Positions 1 to 11,387 of a stretch of 64,000 bases of DNA are shown one piece after another. The notes under the pieces are model-generated. The model was not told where the DNA came from. It ran no database searches and worked only from the letters and a program-made list of their open reading frames with translations. Within the stretch, counting starts at the first letter, position 1. Each line of letters starts with the position of its first letter. The position numbers and the translations under genes are program-made. Origin of the DNA: Apiosordaria backusii (Eukaryota; Ascomycota; Sordariomycetes; Sordariales; Lasiosphaeriaceae); assembly GCA_030549205.1 (NCBI GenBank), contig JAUKTV010000028.1, forward strand, positions 1 through 64,000, read 5' to 3'.

Positions 1-1019
1 AATAATAGTATATAGATCTTTAAAATATAGAAAAAAGGTATTATAAAAAAGTTTATATTTAAACCTATTAATAAGGAAGTAAAATCTTTTAAAGATATTA
101 AGACTGTCCTTTACTTTAAAACTACTATTATTTACTTCGATTTAATTAAAAGACTGTATATCCTTACCGATATAAATAAAGACAGTTTTAAAGTAGTCGT
201 TTTCTATTTTAAAGAAAGATCTATATAGAATAAAATATCTCCTTTTAACTTAATAGATATTTAATTAATAATATACTTTAATAAGTATACTAATATAATT
301 AAAAAGAATTATTAACTAATAGAGCTTAAAATAGCTACTGTAATTTAAATATTAAAAAAGCTTTACCCTATATTAATATCTTTAGATTACCTTATTATTA
401 TTATTACCAATTATCTTAAGGTTCGGTGGTATATACATAAGACATGATACACAGATGCTTACGATCAACACAATAGCAGTATCTTCAGGTTATTTAGTGT
501 AAGTATTTAACTGGCTACCTATTAGGCTGTCTTATCCTTTACTATTACTTCTGCGATGATGATTAATATCTTTAACTATGCTTTTACCTTATCCTTCTAT
601 TCGAATACTTTATTCCAATTCCGTTTACTATTAATCTACTGGTCCGCTTTAAGATCGATTAAATCCTATCTGAATCGACAGAGTTTAGCGTATTATTTAA
701 AAGATAAAGTATCGAAGGTATATATAGTTAACTTTTAAGTAAGGGAGAGGCTTTTATTTCGCTTCTTACTGTCTTTCTTTAATATAGCTATTATAATATT
801 GGCAAATTTAAGGTGACTGCCGTTATTTAACCTTGGGATCTTATATTTGCAGGCTTTCAGTATAATTGTATATTACCATTATATTAGTACTATCTTTTAA
901 TCGTTAAGTTATATAGGATAGATCTATGCTTAATACTGCAATCGATTAAGTCTCAATATGGTAGATAATGTAGGAGAGGAATATAGTAGGTAATGTAGGA
1001 AAGTAATATACAGACAGGA

Positions 1020-1370
1020 TCTTTTTTAACCCTATGTAGGCGCTGGTGTCTGGCCCTAGTGTAGGCCGGTAAGGGAGTTATTGGCGCGGTTATAAGCAAT
1101 TCGGTATAAAGGAGGTATCTAGAAGGTTTGGCTACAATGTTATTATATAAGCTTATTATTGAACTCGACGGTAGAAAGTTTAGCTATATAGTAAGTACGT
1201 GATAAGCATGTAATAACTATATAACTATAACGGTAATAAGCAACTCTTTTTTTTGGATTTTTGGTTTTGTAGCAAACGCTAATAGTTGGTAGCCTAGGGC
1301 AGGCCCCAGACAGTTCAAGTGGCATACCAGATCAACTGTAAAGAGAACCAACGCCGGATGTAGCGTTGTA
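1020..1370. other. less AT-rich island inside the RIP block
   Basis: About 350 bases with clearly higher GC, including CpG words, sit inside the AT-rich block. The left edge carries TCTGGCCCTAGTGTAGGCC and the right edge CCTAGGGCAGGCCCCAGA, which are weakly inverted to each other. It may be a younger insertion, or a segment that escaped RIP. No coding sequence is visible in it. Confidence 0.4.
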
Positions 1371-4300
1371 AAAGAATTTTTTTTTTAGAAGCTCCACTTC
1401 TCAGAGAGATATTATTACCAATTATATTACCTTTAAAGGTCTTATTATTAATACTAATATATATATTATAAATAGTATATAAGTAAATTAATGATTATTA
1501 ATAGCTTATTTCTATTTATTTTAATACTGATTTAAAATATAGTATATTTTAAAAAAAACCAATATAGTCGCCGATAGCTTTAATCGCCTCTTTAAACCTA
1601 CTTTAGAATATTTTAAAGTATTTACCTTTAATAAAATCTATATTACTAGCTTTATAAATAAGTTAAAAGGTAATAAAATCTTATAATAATATATCTAACT
1701 TTATAACTAACTATTCTATAAAAGTCTTATATTAAAGGACCGTTCTTTCTACTCTTTTAAAGAGTTTACTATTAAATTAAAAAAAGGATATTAATAGGAC
1801 TTTTACTTTAAGCCTATTATAAATAAGATCTTTAAAAAAAAGTTTAAAGAACTTTATAATTATTATTTAATAAATAGACTTCTTTACCTTTAAAAGCTAA
1901 AGATACTTTAATAACTCTATATACTTAATAGTTATATAAAAGATATCTTTAAGTACTATTATAACTATAACTTTTACTTTAAAATCTTTTAGACTTAATA
2001 TTAAATTTAAAAAGCCTTCTTTATTTATAATCTTAAAAAAAGAATTATAAATTATATCCGATAATATTTTAAATACTAAATAAATTAAATTAACTAATAA
2101 AAGCCTATTAAAGAACTTTAATTTATTATACCCTCTTTAATCTCTTTCTATACTATTATATTTAATTTTATTACCAACTTTCCTTTATACCTTAATAAAA
2201 ACTTACCTTATTAAGTTATTAAATATTTAGTATTTAATACCTTTTTTATAATAACCTATAAATTCTTTAAAAAAGGACTACTAATTTTTAAAGTAAATTT
2301 TTATACTATTTAAACTTAAGGAAAGATCTTTTTTTAATATTTACTTATTTATAAATAGAAAGTTCTATTTATAATTATTAACAATAGAAACCTTTAGTAA
2401 ATAAAAGACTCTTAAAAGGAAATTTAAAAATAATTAAAAGTAAAACTCTTTATATTTACTATATATTATCTTTAAATTAATAGATTATTAAAAAGGTATA
2501 ATTAAATAGTTAAAATTACCTTTTAATTTTAAGTATAAGAATATTTTAAAGAAAATTAAATAGAGGTTATCTTCTATTTATAAGTCTTATTAAATAACTA
2601 GTACTTTAAAATAATTAAATACTTTTTAAATAAACTAATTATTAAAAAGAAAATATTCCTCTTCTTTTTAAAAATAGGTAGTACTTTTAAAGAACCTTAG
2701 CTTCTTTAAAATATCTTTAAATATAATATAAAAATAACTATAAAAAAATCTATTAAATATATAAAGGAATAGTATAATAAATATTGTCGATAAAAAGAAT
2801 TTACTATTAACGATTAGATAATAATTAAACTCTATTAAGGATACTTTATCTTTATAGAATATAATTAAAAGTTAACTTTATAATATAAAGGACTTTTTAA
2901 AATTAAAAAAAAGCATTTACTATTAATATATAAGCTTAATCTTCTTTTAAATATTAAGATCTATTTAATTATATCTATTATATTTTTAAAAAAAGTAAAC
3001 GTTCTTTAAAAAGACCTCTATTAATAGGCACTATTAAAAGCTACTTTTACAATTATTAAAGACAATAACCGATATTTCGACCTTTATATAATATATAAAG
3101 TTAAGAAAATTATATTATATAAAGATCGAAAAGAAAGAAAATAAATATATTAAGTATATTAGGCTAAATACTTTACTATATATAATATAAAGCTAAATAA
3201 GGAAGAATTTAAAAAAATAGCTTTTAAGTTTATTTAAAAGTACGAAGTTAAGATTAAAAAGAAAGAGAAGTTAATTAATAACTAAAGAAAGGATTTAAAG
3301 GCACTTCCTTTTACCTTATTACTTTAAAAAAGAGGTCGGCCTTTAAAAGCTTAGAAGGATTAATTTACTAATTTAATATATCCTTATAATAAATCTAACT
3401 TTATATAAAAAGTAATTTAAAGAAAACTCTAAATAATAACTATTATTTATTTATAAACAATACTTATTAGTTCTTTTTTTAAAAGATAAAAGTAAGTAAG
3501 GAAAGGATATATTAATAAAGACATTAATAAAAATATTCTTTTAAAGCCGGAAGGTAAAAGAAAATTAAGTTTTTATTTTACTTTAAATATTTACTTTTCC
3601 TTTACTTACATTACTTTCTTTTATAAACCTCTTTTATAATAGTTTATCTTTCCTTAAAAAAGGAAGTATTAAAGAACTATAGTCCTTATCTTAATTAAAG
3701 GAAAGACAGTATTATAAAAGTATTTCTATAATTAAATTAAATATTTACTTTAATTATTAAAAGGAAGTACTTAAACCTTCTTTATTTAATAAAGTATTTA
3801 TTATTAATTAAATATTTAATTAACTGACTTAAACTTTATAGAAGCTAGAAATTAAAATTAAAGTTATTAAGTACCTTCTTTAATTAAAAAGAACCTATTT
3901 AAACTTTTAAATAATATATACTTTTATTAGCTATATTAGCCTTACTTTATTTCTATACTTTACTATAATTAAAGGTAATTATTAATTAAAGTAAGTACCT
4001 ATTTTAAAAGTCTACTTTAAAGCTTTACTTTAACTTATAATAGTTAATTAAAAGTAAAGCTTAAGACCTTTTTTATAATTATAAAAAACCCTTACTTCTT
4101 TAATAAAGGCTTTTTTTCTTTTTTAAATAATTAATAAGCTAACTTTTAAACTTAATTGCTATCTTTATTACCTTACCTTTATTACTTTACCCTTTCTTTT
4201 ACTATATCTTTATTTACTTCCTTTCTTTACTAATTAGCCTTATAATTAATTACTATATTTTAGCCTTCTTTAAACTTATCTTTTAAATTCTTATACTTAC

Positions 4301-6539
4301 GAAATTTCTAAACCTTTATTTAAACTCCTTAATAAATAAAATAAGTAGACTTATTTTTTATAACTTTACTTTTAAATTTAATAACTTTTCTTTTAACTTA
4401 CTTTATATTATAAATACTTTAAAAAAAAGCATTAACGTCTTTTATTATTTAAATTACTATACGTAAGGTAACCTCTTTTTTAAATATTATAAAGGAAAAG
4501 CCTTTAAAACTATTTAATAGGATTTACTTATTTACTTTATAATTAAAAAGATAGTTAGAAATAAAGTAAAGGTAAATTTTAACTCTATTACTTACTAATA
4601 TTTCCTTTACTTTTTTATTTACTATTATATTATTAAAGAAGCTTTTATTAAAGTCCTTTTATTTTATAATTTAATTTTCTTTACTAACTTTATAAGTAAG
4701 GACATTTACAATACCCTTATTAATAAAGAACTATACTATTTTAATATATATAACTATAAAAAGTTTACTAAATAAATATATAATTTCTTTTTTAATAAAG
4801 TCCTTTTTACTATTAAATTTTAATTAAACCTTTTTATTAAAGAAAATAAATAGTACCTTTTTAAAAGCTTTTTAATAAAAGAAGGTTAAAATTAAAGCAT
4901 TTAAGTAAAGAACTTTTATATTAAGTTCCTTATTAACAATATCCTTATTATTTATAACCCTTATTAAAAGTTTTAACTTATATATTATCTTTTAATAAAA
5001 GTAACTTAAAGAGATTAAAGGACAGTTAATTTAAAATTTAAAAAATAAGCTAGTTATTAAAAAAGAAGTTTAATATAGTCTCTTTTACTTTTAATTAAAA
5101 GCTAAGTTCTTCTATTAAACTATTGCCGTTAAGGATATTATAAAGGACGATTTTTAAAATCTTTATTTATAATTAGTTAATTACTATATAAAAACTAACC
5201 TTTTTATTACCTTTACTTTTTAAAAGAGACTTTATTATCAGAAGTCTCCCTTTTATTATAACAATAGCTTTATAGATATTATTTATAATAAAGAAGTTAT
5301 TATAAAAATATATACTATATTCTATAGCTATTTAAAAAAGAAGGAGCCTTTTAATAATAAAAAAAAAGCTCTTTATTAATTTTACAATATATAAATAGCC
5401 TTTTTAAAGATCGGTATACTCTTTAAGAACCTTAAAGAATTTAATATTAAACTTTACCGAATAGTTAAAATTAAAGGGTTTAAAAAAGATATACCTTTTC
5501 CTTTAAAAATAATAAGTAATCTTTAATTTAAATAGTAAATAAATTGGAATTTTATAAAGAACGTCGATATTAAATATATTCTTTATTATAAAGCCAGTTC
5601 CTTTATTAATAGTTTTATTATATTAGCTTTTAAATATAATTTACTTATTATAATAAACTAAGAGGATATTACTTATTACCTTACTACTTTACTATATTAT
5701 AAGAACTTTCCTTTTTTAAATTTTCTAAATCGGTCTTTCTTTTATATTCCTATTTTTAATAAAGAAGGTATTATTATTAAAATATAAAAGGTAAAATTAC
5801 TATATATTTAAAAGAAGAATATTAACAGCTTTACTAATCTATACTAATTAGTTAACTTTAAAGATCTTTATACTATTACTATAGATACTTTTATTTATAA
5901 TTAATGTAAATATAATTATAAAGAAAATGGCAATTAAAAATAAAGTAATGAAAGTAACTGGTATTATATATTTAAATATTTTTAAAAATAATAAAAAGAG
6001 AAGATAATAGATTAGGATAATTATAGAAAGTATAGAATATTAATTAGGTTTTAAAATAAAATTTTATACTACTTTTATTTAAAAAGAAATAATATAGGAT
6101 TTTAAAAAGGAGAATAATAAAAGAAGTAATAATTTCTTAAAAGACTAAAAAGCTTTCTTTTATATTAAATATTATTATAAAATTCTATACTTTTATAGGA
6201 CTTATTTAATATTATAGTTTACTTTATATAATTCCTTAAAAGGATCTATAATTTAAAAGCTTTTAAAGAAAGCTCCTTATTTAATTCTTACCTTTTATTA
6301 TAAGTTATATCCTATATATAATATAATTATTATATTCTTATTTTTTTTTTTATTCTTTTCTTCTTTTTTATATATAAATATATTTAATAACCTTCTTAAC
6401 TTTAATTTCCTATAGTAAATTTAACTTTAAAAAATACCTTTATATTCTTTTTTATAAAAGAAACTTTTATTAAACCTTCTATTTATATACTTTCTATATT
6501 AACTATAAAAGTCTATATAAAGAACCTTTTTAAAAAGGC

Positions 6540-6840
6540 TTTTTAGAAATTTCCTTTAGATTTTTCTATAAACCTTTCTATAGAACCTCCTTTAAAGTTT
6601 TCTTTAAAACCTCCTTTAAAACTTCTTTTTAAAAACCTTTTTAAAAAACCTCTATTAAAACCTCCTTTAAAATCTTTTTAAGGAACTTCTATTGGAACTT
6701 TCTTTAAAACCTCCTTAAAGAGCCTTCTTTAAAACCTCCTTTAAAACCTCCTTTAAAACCTCCCTTAGAACTTTCCTAAAAACTTCCTTTAGAAACTTCC
6801 TTTAAAAGTCTTCTTAAAAACCTCCCACTCGAACTTCCTA
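6540..6840. repeat. degenerate minisatellite, CCTCCTTTAAAA-type
   Basis: Many imperfect copies of a roughly 12-base word close to CCTCCTTTAAAA, with variants such as CTTCCTTTAGAAA. The array ends near the edge of the AT-rich block. The mixture of C and T versions at the same positions fits a simple repeat that has also taken C-to-T changes. Confidence 0.7.
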
Positions 6841-7060
6841 CTAGAAGGTCATAACAATTTTAATACCTATTAATCACTTACAATACTAGTTTTTTTATCT
6901 ATAGCGTAAGATATACCTATACTTATACCTATATTACTATTTCGGCCAGAATTCCCAAGTACTAGAGGTTAGCTTATAAGAAAGCCTTCTATTAGAAGCA
7001 GTATAGCCGGTAAGAGCAGTGTGGCTAGTAGGAGCAAGTTGTAGTTAATAAAGAAGTTCA

Positions 7061-7709
7061 AATTCAAGGGCTATATATAACCCTAACCCCTATAGGGGGT
7101 AATGCATACGTAGCAAAAAGGATAATACACCCCTAGCAAGTCTCAATTTTAATGAGGTTGCGAGAGACGTTCGTGAGGTAGCTAGAGATATAGTTATTAA
7201 TGGATCACTTTTAATTTTATTTTACTAGTTATTCTCACAGCCCTTCTAGCCATCAGCCAGGTCAGGGATGTAGCCTGCGTCACAATACGAGGACCGTAGG
7301 TAAGGTACTACCTTAGGTACCTATATTCTTGCTCTCAAGGCCTGTCCATATTTCTTAAACGAATACATGGGGCCCGCTTACCGTTTTTATTTTATTATCT
7401 TATCCCTAGCTTTCAAATGTTATCCCGATTCTACAAGGTGGTACGTACCTCACCGACAGTATATAGAGCTTTACAATTTTTCCAAACTTCAAAAGTTATT
7501 TCGACGTCTGCTACCTTCAGTCTCAGCTTTATCTGTCTTTTGTCCCAGCTTTCATTATCCCTCGTCCAAGCTTTCTCGCATCCTACCTAGTAACCACCTA
7601 TCTGCCGGCTGATATCGTAATCATAGTTCCACTTGTAAGTGCTCATGTTACACAAAAGGAGGCCCTGTGATGCTATGCCCGTGGCCCGCTACGACCTTCC
7701 GGTAGCCTT
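7061..7709. other. transition from RIP block to gene space; no gene seen
   Basis: Composition rises to normal GC here. The stretch contains ACCCCTATAGGGGGT, a near-perfect palindrome at about 7084-7100, and GTACTACCTTAGGTACC at about 7306-7322. Short ORFs are present but none has coding character. The 3' end of the SbcD-SbcC fusion gene lies at its right edge. Confidence 0.6.
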
Positions 7710-10700
7710 TCAATCTCCACCAATCCTACGACCGTCAATAGACAGTTCTGTACCCCCCTGTCCCATCTTCGCCCTCACAACCAAGACCTTACTCACATCT
7801 TCCCCCGGGTCTCGTTCGGCCAAGAACCGACTGTGCGTGATCACCACGATCCACCCGACCACCGTCTGCGACATGACGCTGCACCACCTCACCACAGCGG
7901 CCTGGCCGGCCTCGTCTAGGTTATCAAACACCTCATCCACGAGCACATAATGCGCACGGTGCGCGCTCCTAGCCCTTGCTAGCTGCAACAGTGCGAAGAA
8001 GAGCGCTAGGTCGACGCGCTTGCGCTCGCCACTCGAGCGCTTACCGTAGGCAAAGGAGGGGTGAACAGAAAGCGTGCGGTCAAGAACGGATCCCAGAGAG
8101 GATGTATTGACCCCAATCGTGTCAGCAGACTCGGTGTTTAACAGTGAACGCAGCATCCCCTTTGCCGTGTGCATGTGCCGGGTGTCATCGTACAGCACCG
8201 CGAGGACCTGTGCGAGGAGGGCGTTGAGCTCCGGCAGCGAGTTGACGAGGATGTGCTCGCGGAAGTTGGGCGTTGTCTTTGCTGTGGATTTGGGTGAGGA
8301 CGATGAAGAGGTGCGAGTAGTACGCTTCGCCAGGGCGGAGGACCAAAAGACGAAAAGCTCGCGATTAGTGACAAGTTCTTGAAGCTTGGTGGCTAGCGCG
8401 TTGTGTTCCAAGCGTAGGGAGTCCAGAGATGACTGCTCTGCTTCTACCAGGCGCTCGTACGTAGCTGCTTCGCGTTGCTTGATAGTGACTTGTTGCTGCA
8501 AGGCTTCGCGTGCCTTTCGCTCGATCATGACCTGTCGCTGCAAGGCTTCGCGTGCCTTTCGCTCGATCATGACCTGTCGCTGTAAGGCTTCGCGTCGCTT
8601 TTGAGCCCGAATGGCCTGGGCGAGCTGCTCGCTGACTTTGAGGGCGTGGGTGATGGCAAGCTCTTCTTCGTGCTTCAGGCTCTGTAAACGCGACGTGCTT
8701 TTCTCGATGCCTTGACGGAGACTGTTGATGGCCGCGTCATAATTATGGTTTTGAGTGCTTACTCTCGGAGAGCTGTCCTTTGGAATTCCCATTATGCTCA
8801 AAAAACCCCTGAAGCCCATCGATAAGAAGCAGAGAATGGATGTCTCCATGGCACATAAGAGCTTGCGTAACCCTATGGGCCGAGCCGCCGCCATGGATTC
8901 AAGCTTTTGATGTATTTGCTGTTGTAGCCGGCTAAGCCATGACATGGATTCGGCATGTTTTTGTTCTTGCATAGCTTCGGCGTCCTTCTGTCCCTGCATT
9001 TGGACACAAGAGCTTTTCAGGCGTTGCAAATTCTCCTGTTCGATGTGGATTTGATTCTGTAGCCTCGAAATTTCAACACGAAAATCCATGCTAAGCTCGG
9101 GGGCATGGGCTCCCTCGTTTGCAGCTAAGATTTGCTGGTCATGATCTGCGATGTCTAGGCCGCACTCCGGATGTTCATTCCCAGCCTGTATGCACTCTTT
9201 GTTGTGAGGTCCTTGTCTCTTTATTTGTGCTTCGGTAGCTGCATGGTCCTGAATTGCTGCCTCCAGAGATGCAACAGCCTCCTCCGCCTCATCTTTGAGT
9301 CGTTTTCGTGTCCGGTCCAGATCCTTGAGCCGTAGTTCACTGTACTCCATTGTCCGGACCAAGCCTTCCACCTTGTCCTCCACCTCATTCACGTCGGTGT
9401 CGATGTCCCTCAGCAGCAGCCTCAACACCTGCCCGCACTGATCCAGCATCGACAGCCCGAGCGATGACTCGATCAGGTCTCGCCGCTGCATTGGCGTCGA
9501 GTTCAGGAAGCTCGCTGCGCTCTCGTGGCTCAACACAACCGTCCTGACATATGTCTCGTAGTCGGTGCCAAGCAACTCGTTGATGGCTGCCTGCGTTGTG
9601 CGCGCGTCTGGGTGCTCGAGCTGCGGCTGTGGCTCTCCATGCAGCGAGACGATGATGCGGCTGCCATGAACTTTGTGCTTTCGATACCGCTCGATGGCGT
9701 ATCCGTTGGCGAACTCCAGTTTGACCGAGCAGTTCTTGCCTACGTTGTCATTGACCACGTCGTTGACCCCCAATCCGCCGCGAATACACCGCCCGAACTG
9801 GCACCACACCATGGCCTCAAGAAGCGTGCTCTTACCGGATCCATTTTCACCGACCAGGAAGATCAATCCTTGCGGGAGATTCTGTCGGAAGTCAATGGTG
9901 ATGGTGTTCTGCACGCCAAGGAAGTTGGTGATTGTAAGCGTGCGCGGCTCGGCGAGGAAGACGTCGGTAGAGGACCCTGCCAGCTCGGTTGTGGTTGCTG
10001 TGCCAACAGCTTGAGATGACTTATCGAGGAAGTCTTGGTGGTTAAGCTTGACTTCGTCATCCCGACCAGCGATCTCGCGGGAAGCCTGGATCATTCGCTG
10101 GCCAACCCGTACCAACTCGTCTCGTCGTAAGAGAAGAGACTCGTCCAGATCCAGTGACTCGACATATTCGCGAGCCGCCACAGCGAGATCGAGTCTTTCA
10201 GCCAGAGGTTCGACGCCCGGCCCAGAGCCGAAAGCGCCGTTGGTGGCTGTGGTCTCATACTTGGTAGGCTCTTCTAAGCGCTGAACAGCAGCATCGCTAG
10301 CCGGCACCGATGCACCGAGACCGCCGAATAGCGAGGGGCTGGTGTGCAAACTGGAAGCAAAGCCCATAGGGGCCCAGTTCCGTACGCTCCGCACGCCGAG
10401 CGAGAGAAGCTTGTCACGAGCCGTGACATACTTGAGATGGGTAAGCTTTCCGAGGAGCATGACATGCTTGTCCCTCACGGAACCTTCCTTGACCTGGCCG
10501 CCGAGAACTTGCTGCACGTCAGCCGTTGTGTAGGCGACGGCATGCGGGTTGACCAGCAGTTCGTGCTTCAGTGTCTCTGGATCGAACAAAACGACGCCCC
10601 GCTGCTCGTCGTAGAGGTCGGCCCAGTTCAGCTGCAATGGCGAGCCCAGGTACGTGACGCTGCCTTGTAGATTTATTTTGTTGCTGCCGCATCTTTCCTG

Positions 10701-11387
10701 TGTGGTGATGGTCTGATGGCTATGAAAATGCCCCGTGAACGTTCGCGCCAGAGAGGCAAACTGATCCGGGCCCGTAAAACCGCTGTGAGTAATGGATTTC
10801 GTCGCGCGAGGGTTGTCGACGTCAGCACTGACCACATACCGCTGCGTGATGGCCTTGTTGATTGCGAGATGGGCAAAGGCCACCGTCTTGCTCGCCTCGT
10901 TGGGATCTAGAGCAGCCACGGCCTCCGTCAGCTCGTTCTGCTCCTCCCGAAATGGCAGCAGCAAGACATGTCGACCATCCCACTCGTGGTGAGAGACGGC
11001 GCTATGTAACGACACATACGGGGCTAGGCGTTTGATACTAAGGGCGTCAAGGGCTGTAGTCTGGTAGTCACGACGGTAGGCGAGGTCGTGGTTGCCAAGA
11101 ACGATATGAACTTGCGGCACGACGTCGATGAGAAGGCTGATGAAGCGGTAACACGCAGATAGCACATGTGTCGGCTGCATTGTGCGGCTCGTCAGCAAGT
11201 CACCGCACACCACAGCCCGCCCGACCTGATTTCGCTCCGCCTCTGCAACGATCCACTGCGCTGTTTGCCGTATCCGATCCAAGTCATGATGTTTGAAGTG
11301 GAGGTCGCTGAGGAGCAGCCATCGCACCGTACCGGCTGATGGCCCTCGCATGACTAACGGTGGCTGAAAGTAGAACCAGCTGGCCAC
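7710..11387 (-). CDS. fused SbcD/Mre11-like nuclease and SbcC/Rad50-like ATPase
   Basis: A single intronless frame of 1225 codons. The N-terminal third is a calcineurin-like metallophosphoesterase: SDLH (D28, H30), CGD (D63), GNHD (N99, H100), AHLA and GHFHSH supply the usual metal ligands of SbcD/Mre11. After a linker comes an SbcC/Rad50-type ATPase with Walker A GENGSGKST near residue 515, the ABC signature SSGERKRVDLAL near 1119 and Walker B YVLVDEVFDNLDE near 1150. Between these lies a fairly short coiled coil, with three 12-14-residue repeats near 930-975 and a hydrophobic stretch near 840-870. No CxxC zinc hook is visible. In known systems the two activities are separate proteins that form a complex for processing DNA ends, so DNA end processing is inferred here. 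Start taken at the first ATG; Met13 is an alternative. The lack of introns and the place beside a RIP block suggest an accessory or acquired gene. Family certain, biological role unknown. Confidence 0.9.
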   Translation of the reverse strand: MASWFYFQPPLVMRGPSAGTVRWLLLSDLHFKHHDLDRIRQTAQWIVAEAERNQVGRAVVCGDLLTSRTMQPTHVLSACYRFISLLIDVVPQVHIVLGNHDLAYRRDYQTTALDALSIKRLAPYVSLHSAVSHHEWDGRHVLLLPFREEQNELTEAVAALDPNEASKTVAFAHLAINKAITQRYVVSADVDNPRATKSITHSGFTGPDQFASLARTFTGHFHSHQTITTQERCGSNKINLQGSVTYLGSPLQLNWADLYDEQRGVVLFDPETLKHELLVNPHAVAYTTADVQQVLGGQVKEGSVRDKHVMLLGKLTHLKYVTARDKLLSLGVRSVRNWAPMGFASSLHTSPSLFGGLGASVPASDAAVQRLEEPTKYETTATNGAFGSGPGVEPLAERLDLAVAAREYVESLDLDESLLLRRDELVRVGQRMIQASREIAGRDDEVKLNHQDFLDKSSQAVGTATTTELAGSSTDVFLAEPRTLTITNFLGVQNTITIDFRQNLPQGLIFLVGENGSGKSTLLEAMVWCQFGRCIRGGLGVNDVVNDNVGKNCSVKLEFANGYAIERYRKHKVHGSRIIVSLHGEPQPQLEHPDARTTQAAINELLGTDYETYVRTVVLSHESAASFLNSTPMQRRDLIESSLGLSMLDQCGQVLRLLLRDIDTDVNEVEDKVEGLVRTMEYSELRLKDLDRTRKRLKDEAEEAVASLEAAIQDHAATEAQIKRQGPHNKECIQAGNEHPECGLDIADHDQQILAANEGAHAPELSMDFRVEISRLQNQIHIEQENLQRLKSSCVQMQGQKDAEAMQEQKHAESMSWLSRLQQQIHQKLESMAAARPIGLRKLLCAMETSILCFLSMGFRGFLSIMGIPKDSSPRVSTQNHNYDAAINSLRQGIEKSTSRLQSLKHEEELAITHALKVSEQLAQAIRAQKRREALQRQVMIERKAREALQRQVMIERKAREALQQQVTIKQREAATYERLVEAEQSSLDSLRLEHNALATKLQELVTNRELFVFWSSALAKRTTRTSSSSSPKSTAKTTPNFREHILVNSLPELNALLAQVLAVLYDDTRHMHTAKGMLRSLLNTESADTIGVNTSSLGSVLDRTLSVHPSFAYGKRSSGERKRVDLALFFALLQLARARSAHRAHYVLVDEVFDNLDEAGQAAVVRWCSVMSQTVVGWIVVITHSRFLAERDPGEDVSKVLVVRAKMGQGGTELSIDGRRIGGD
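8467..8586. repeat. 42-bp in-frame tandem repeat in the coiled coil
   Basis: Two almost identical 42-bp units (8503-8544 and 8545-8586) and a diverged 36-bp unit (8467-8502). On the minus strand each 42-bp unit encodes a 14-residue heptad-compatible block beginning REALQ. The length is a multiple of 3 and of the heptad, so copy number can change the coiled-coil length without breaking it. Confidence 0.9.

Larger units (their letters stand above)
1..7060. repeat. AT-rich RIP-degraded repeat block
   Basis: Very AT-rich DNA built from TTAA, TATA, TTTAAA and CTTTA words, with CpG rare and stops frequent in all frames. No ORF above 60 codons is believable. This is the signature expected when RIP turns CpA into TpA in duplicated elements, so the block is most likely one or more old transposons. 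No terminal repeats, integrase or reverse-transcriptase motifs survive that I can read, so the element class is unknown. Base composition changes to normal coding DNA between about 6840 and 7260. Confidence 0.85.

Noticed and set aside
7078..7100. CCCTAACCCC resembling telomere repeat
   Set aside because: Only one unit, embedded in a near-palindrome, so not a telomere or interstitial array.
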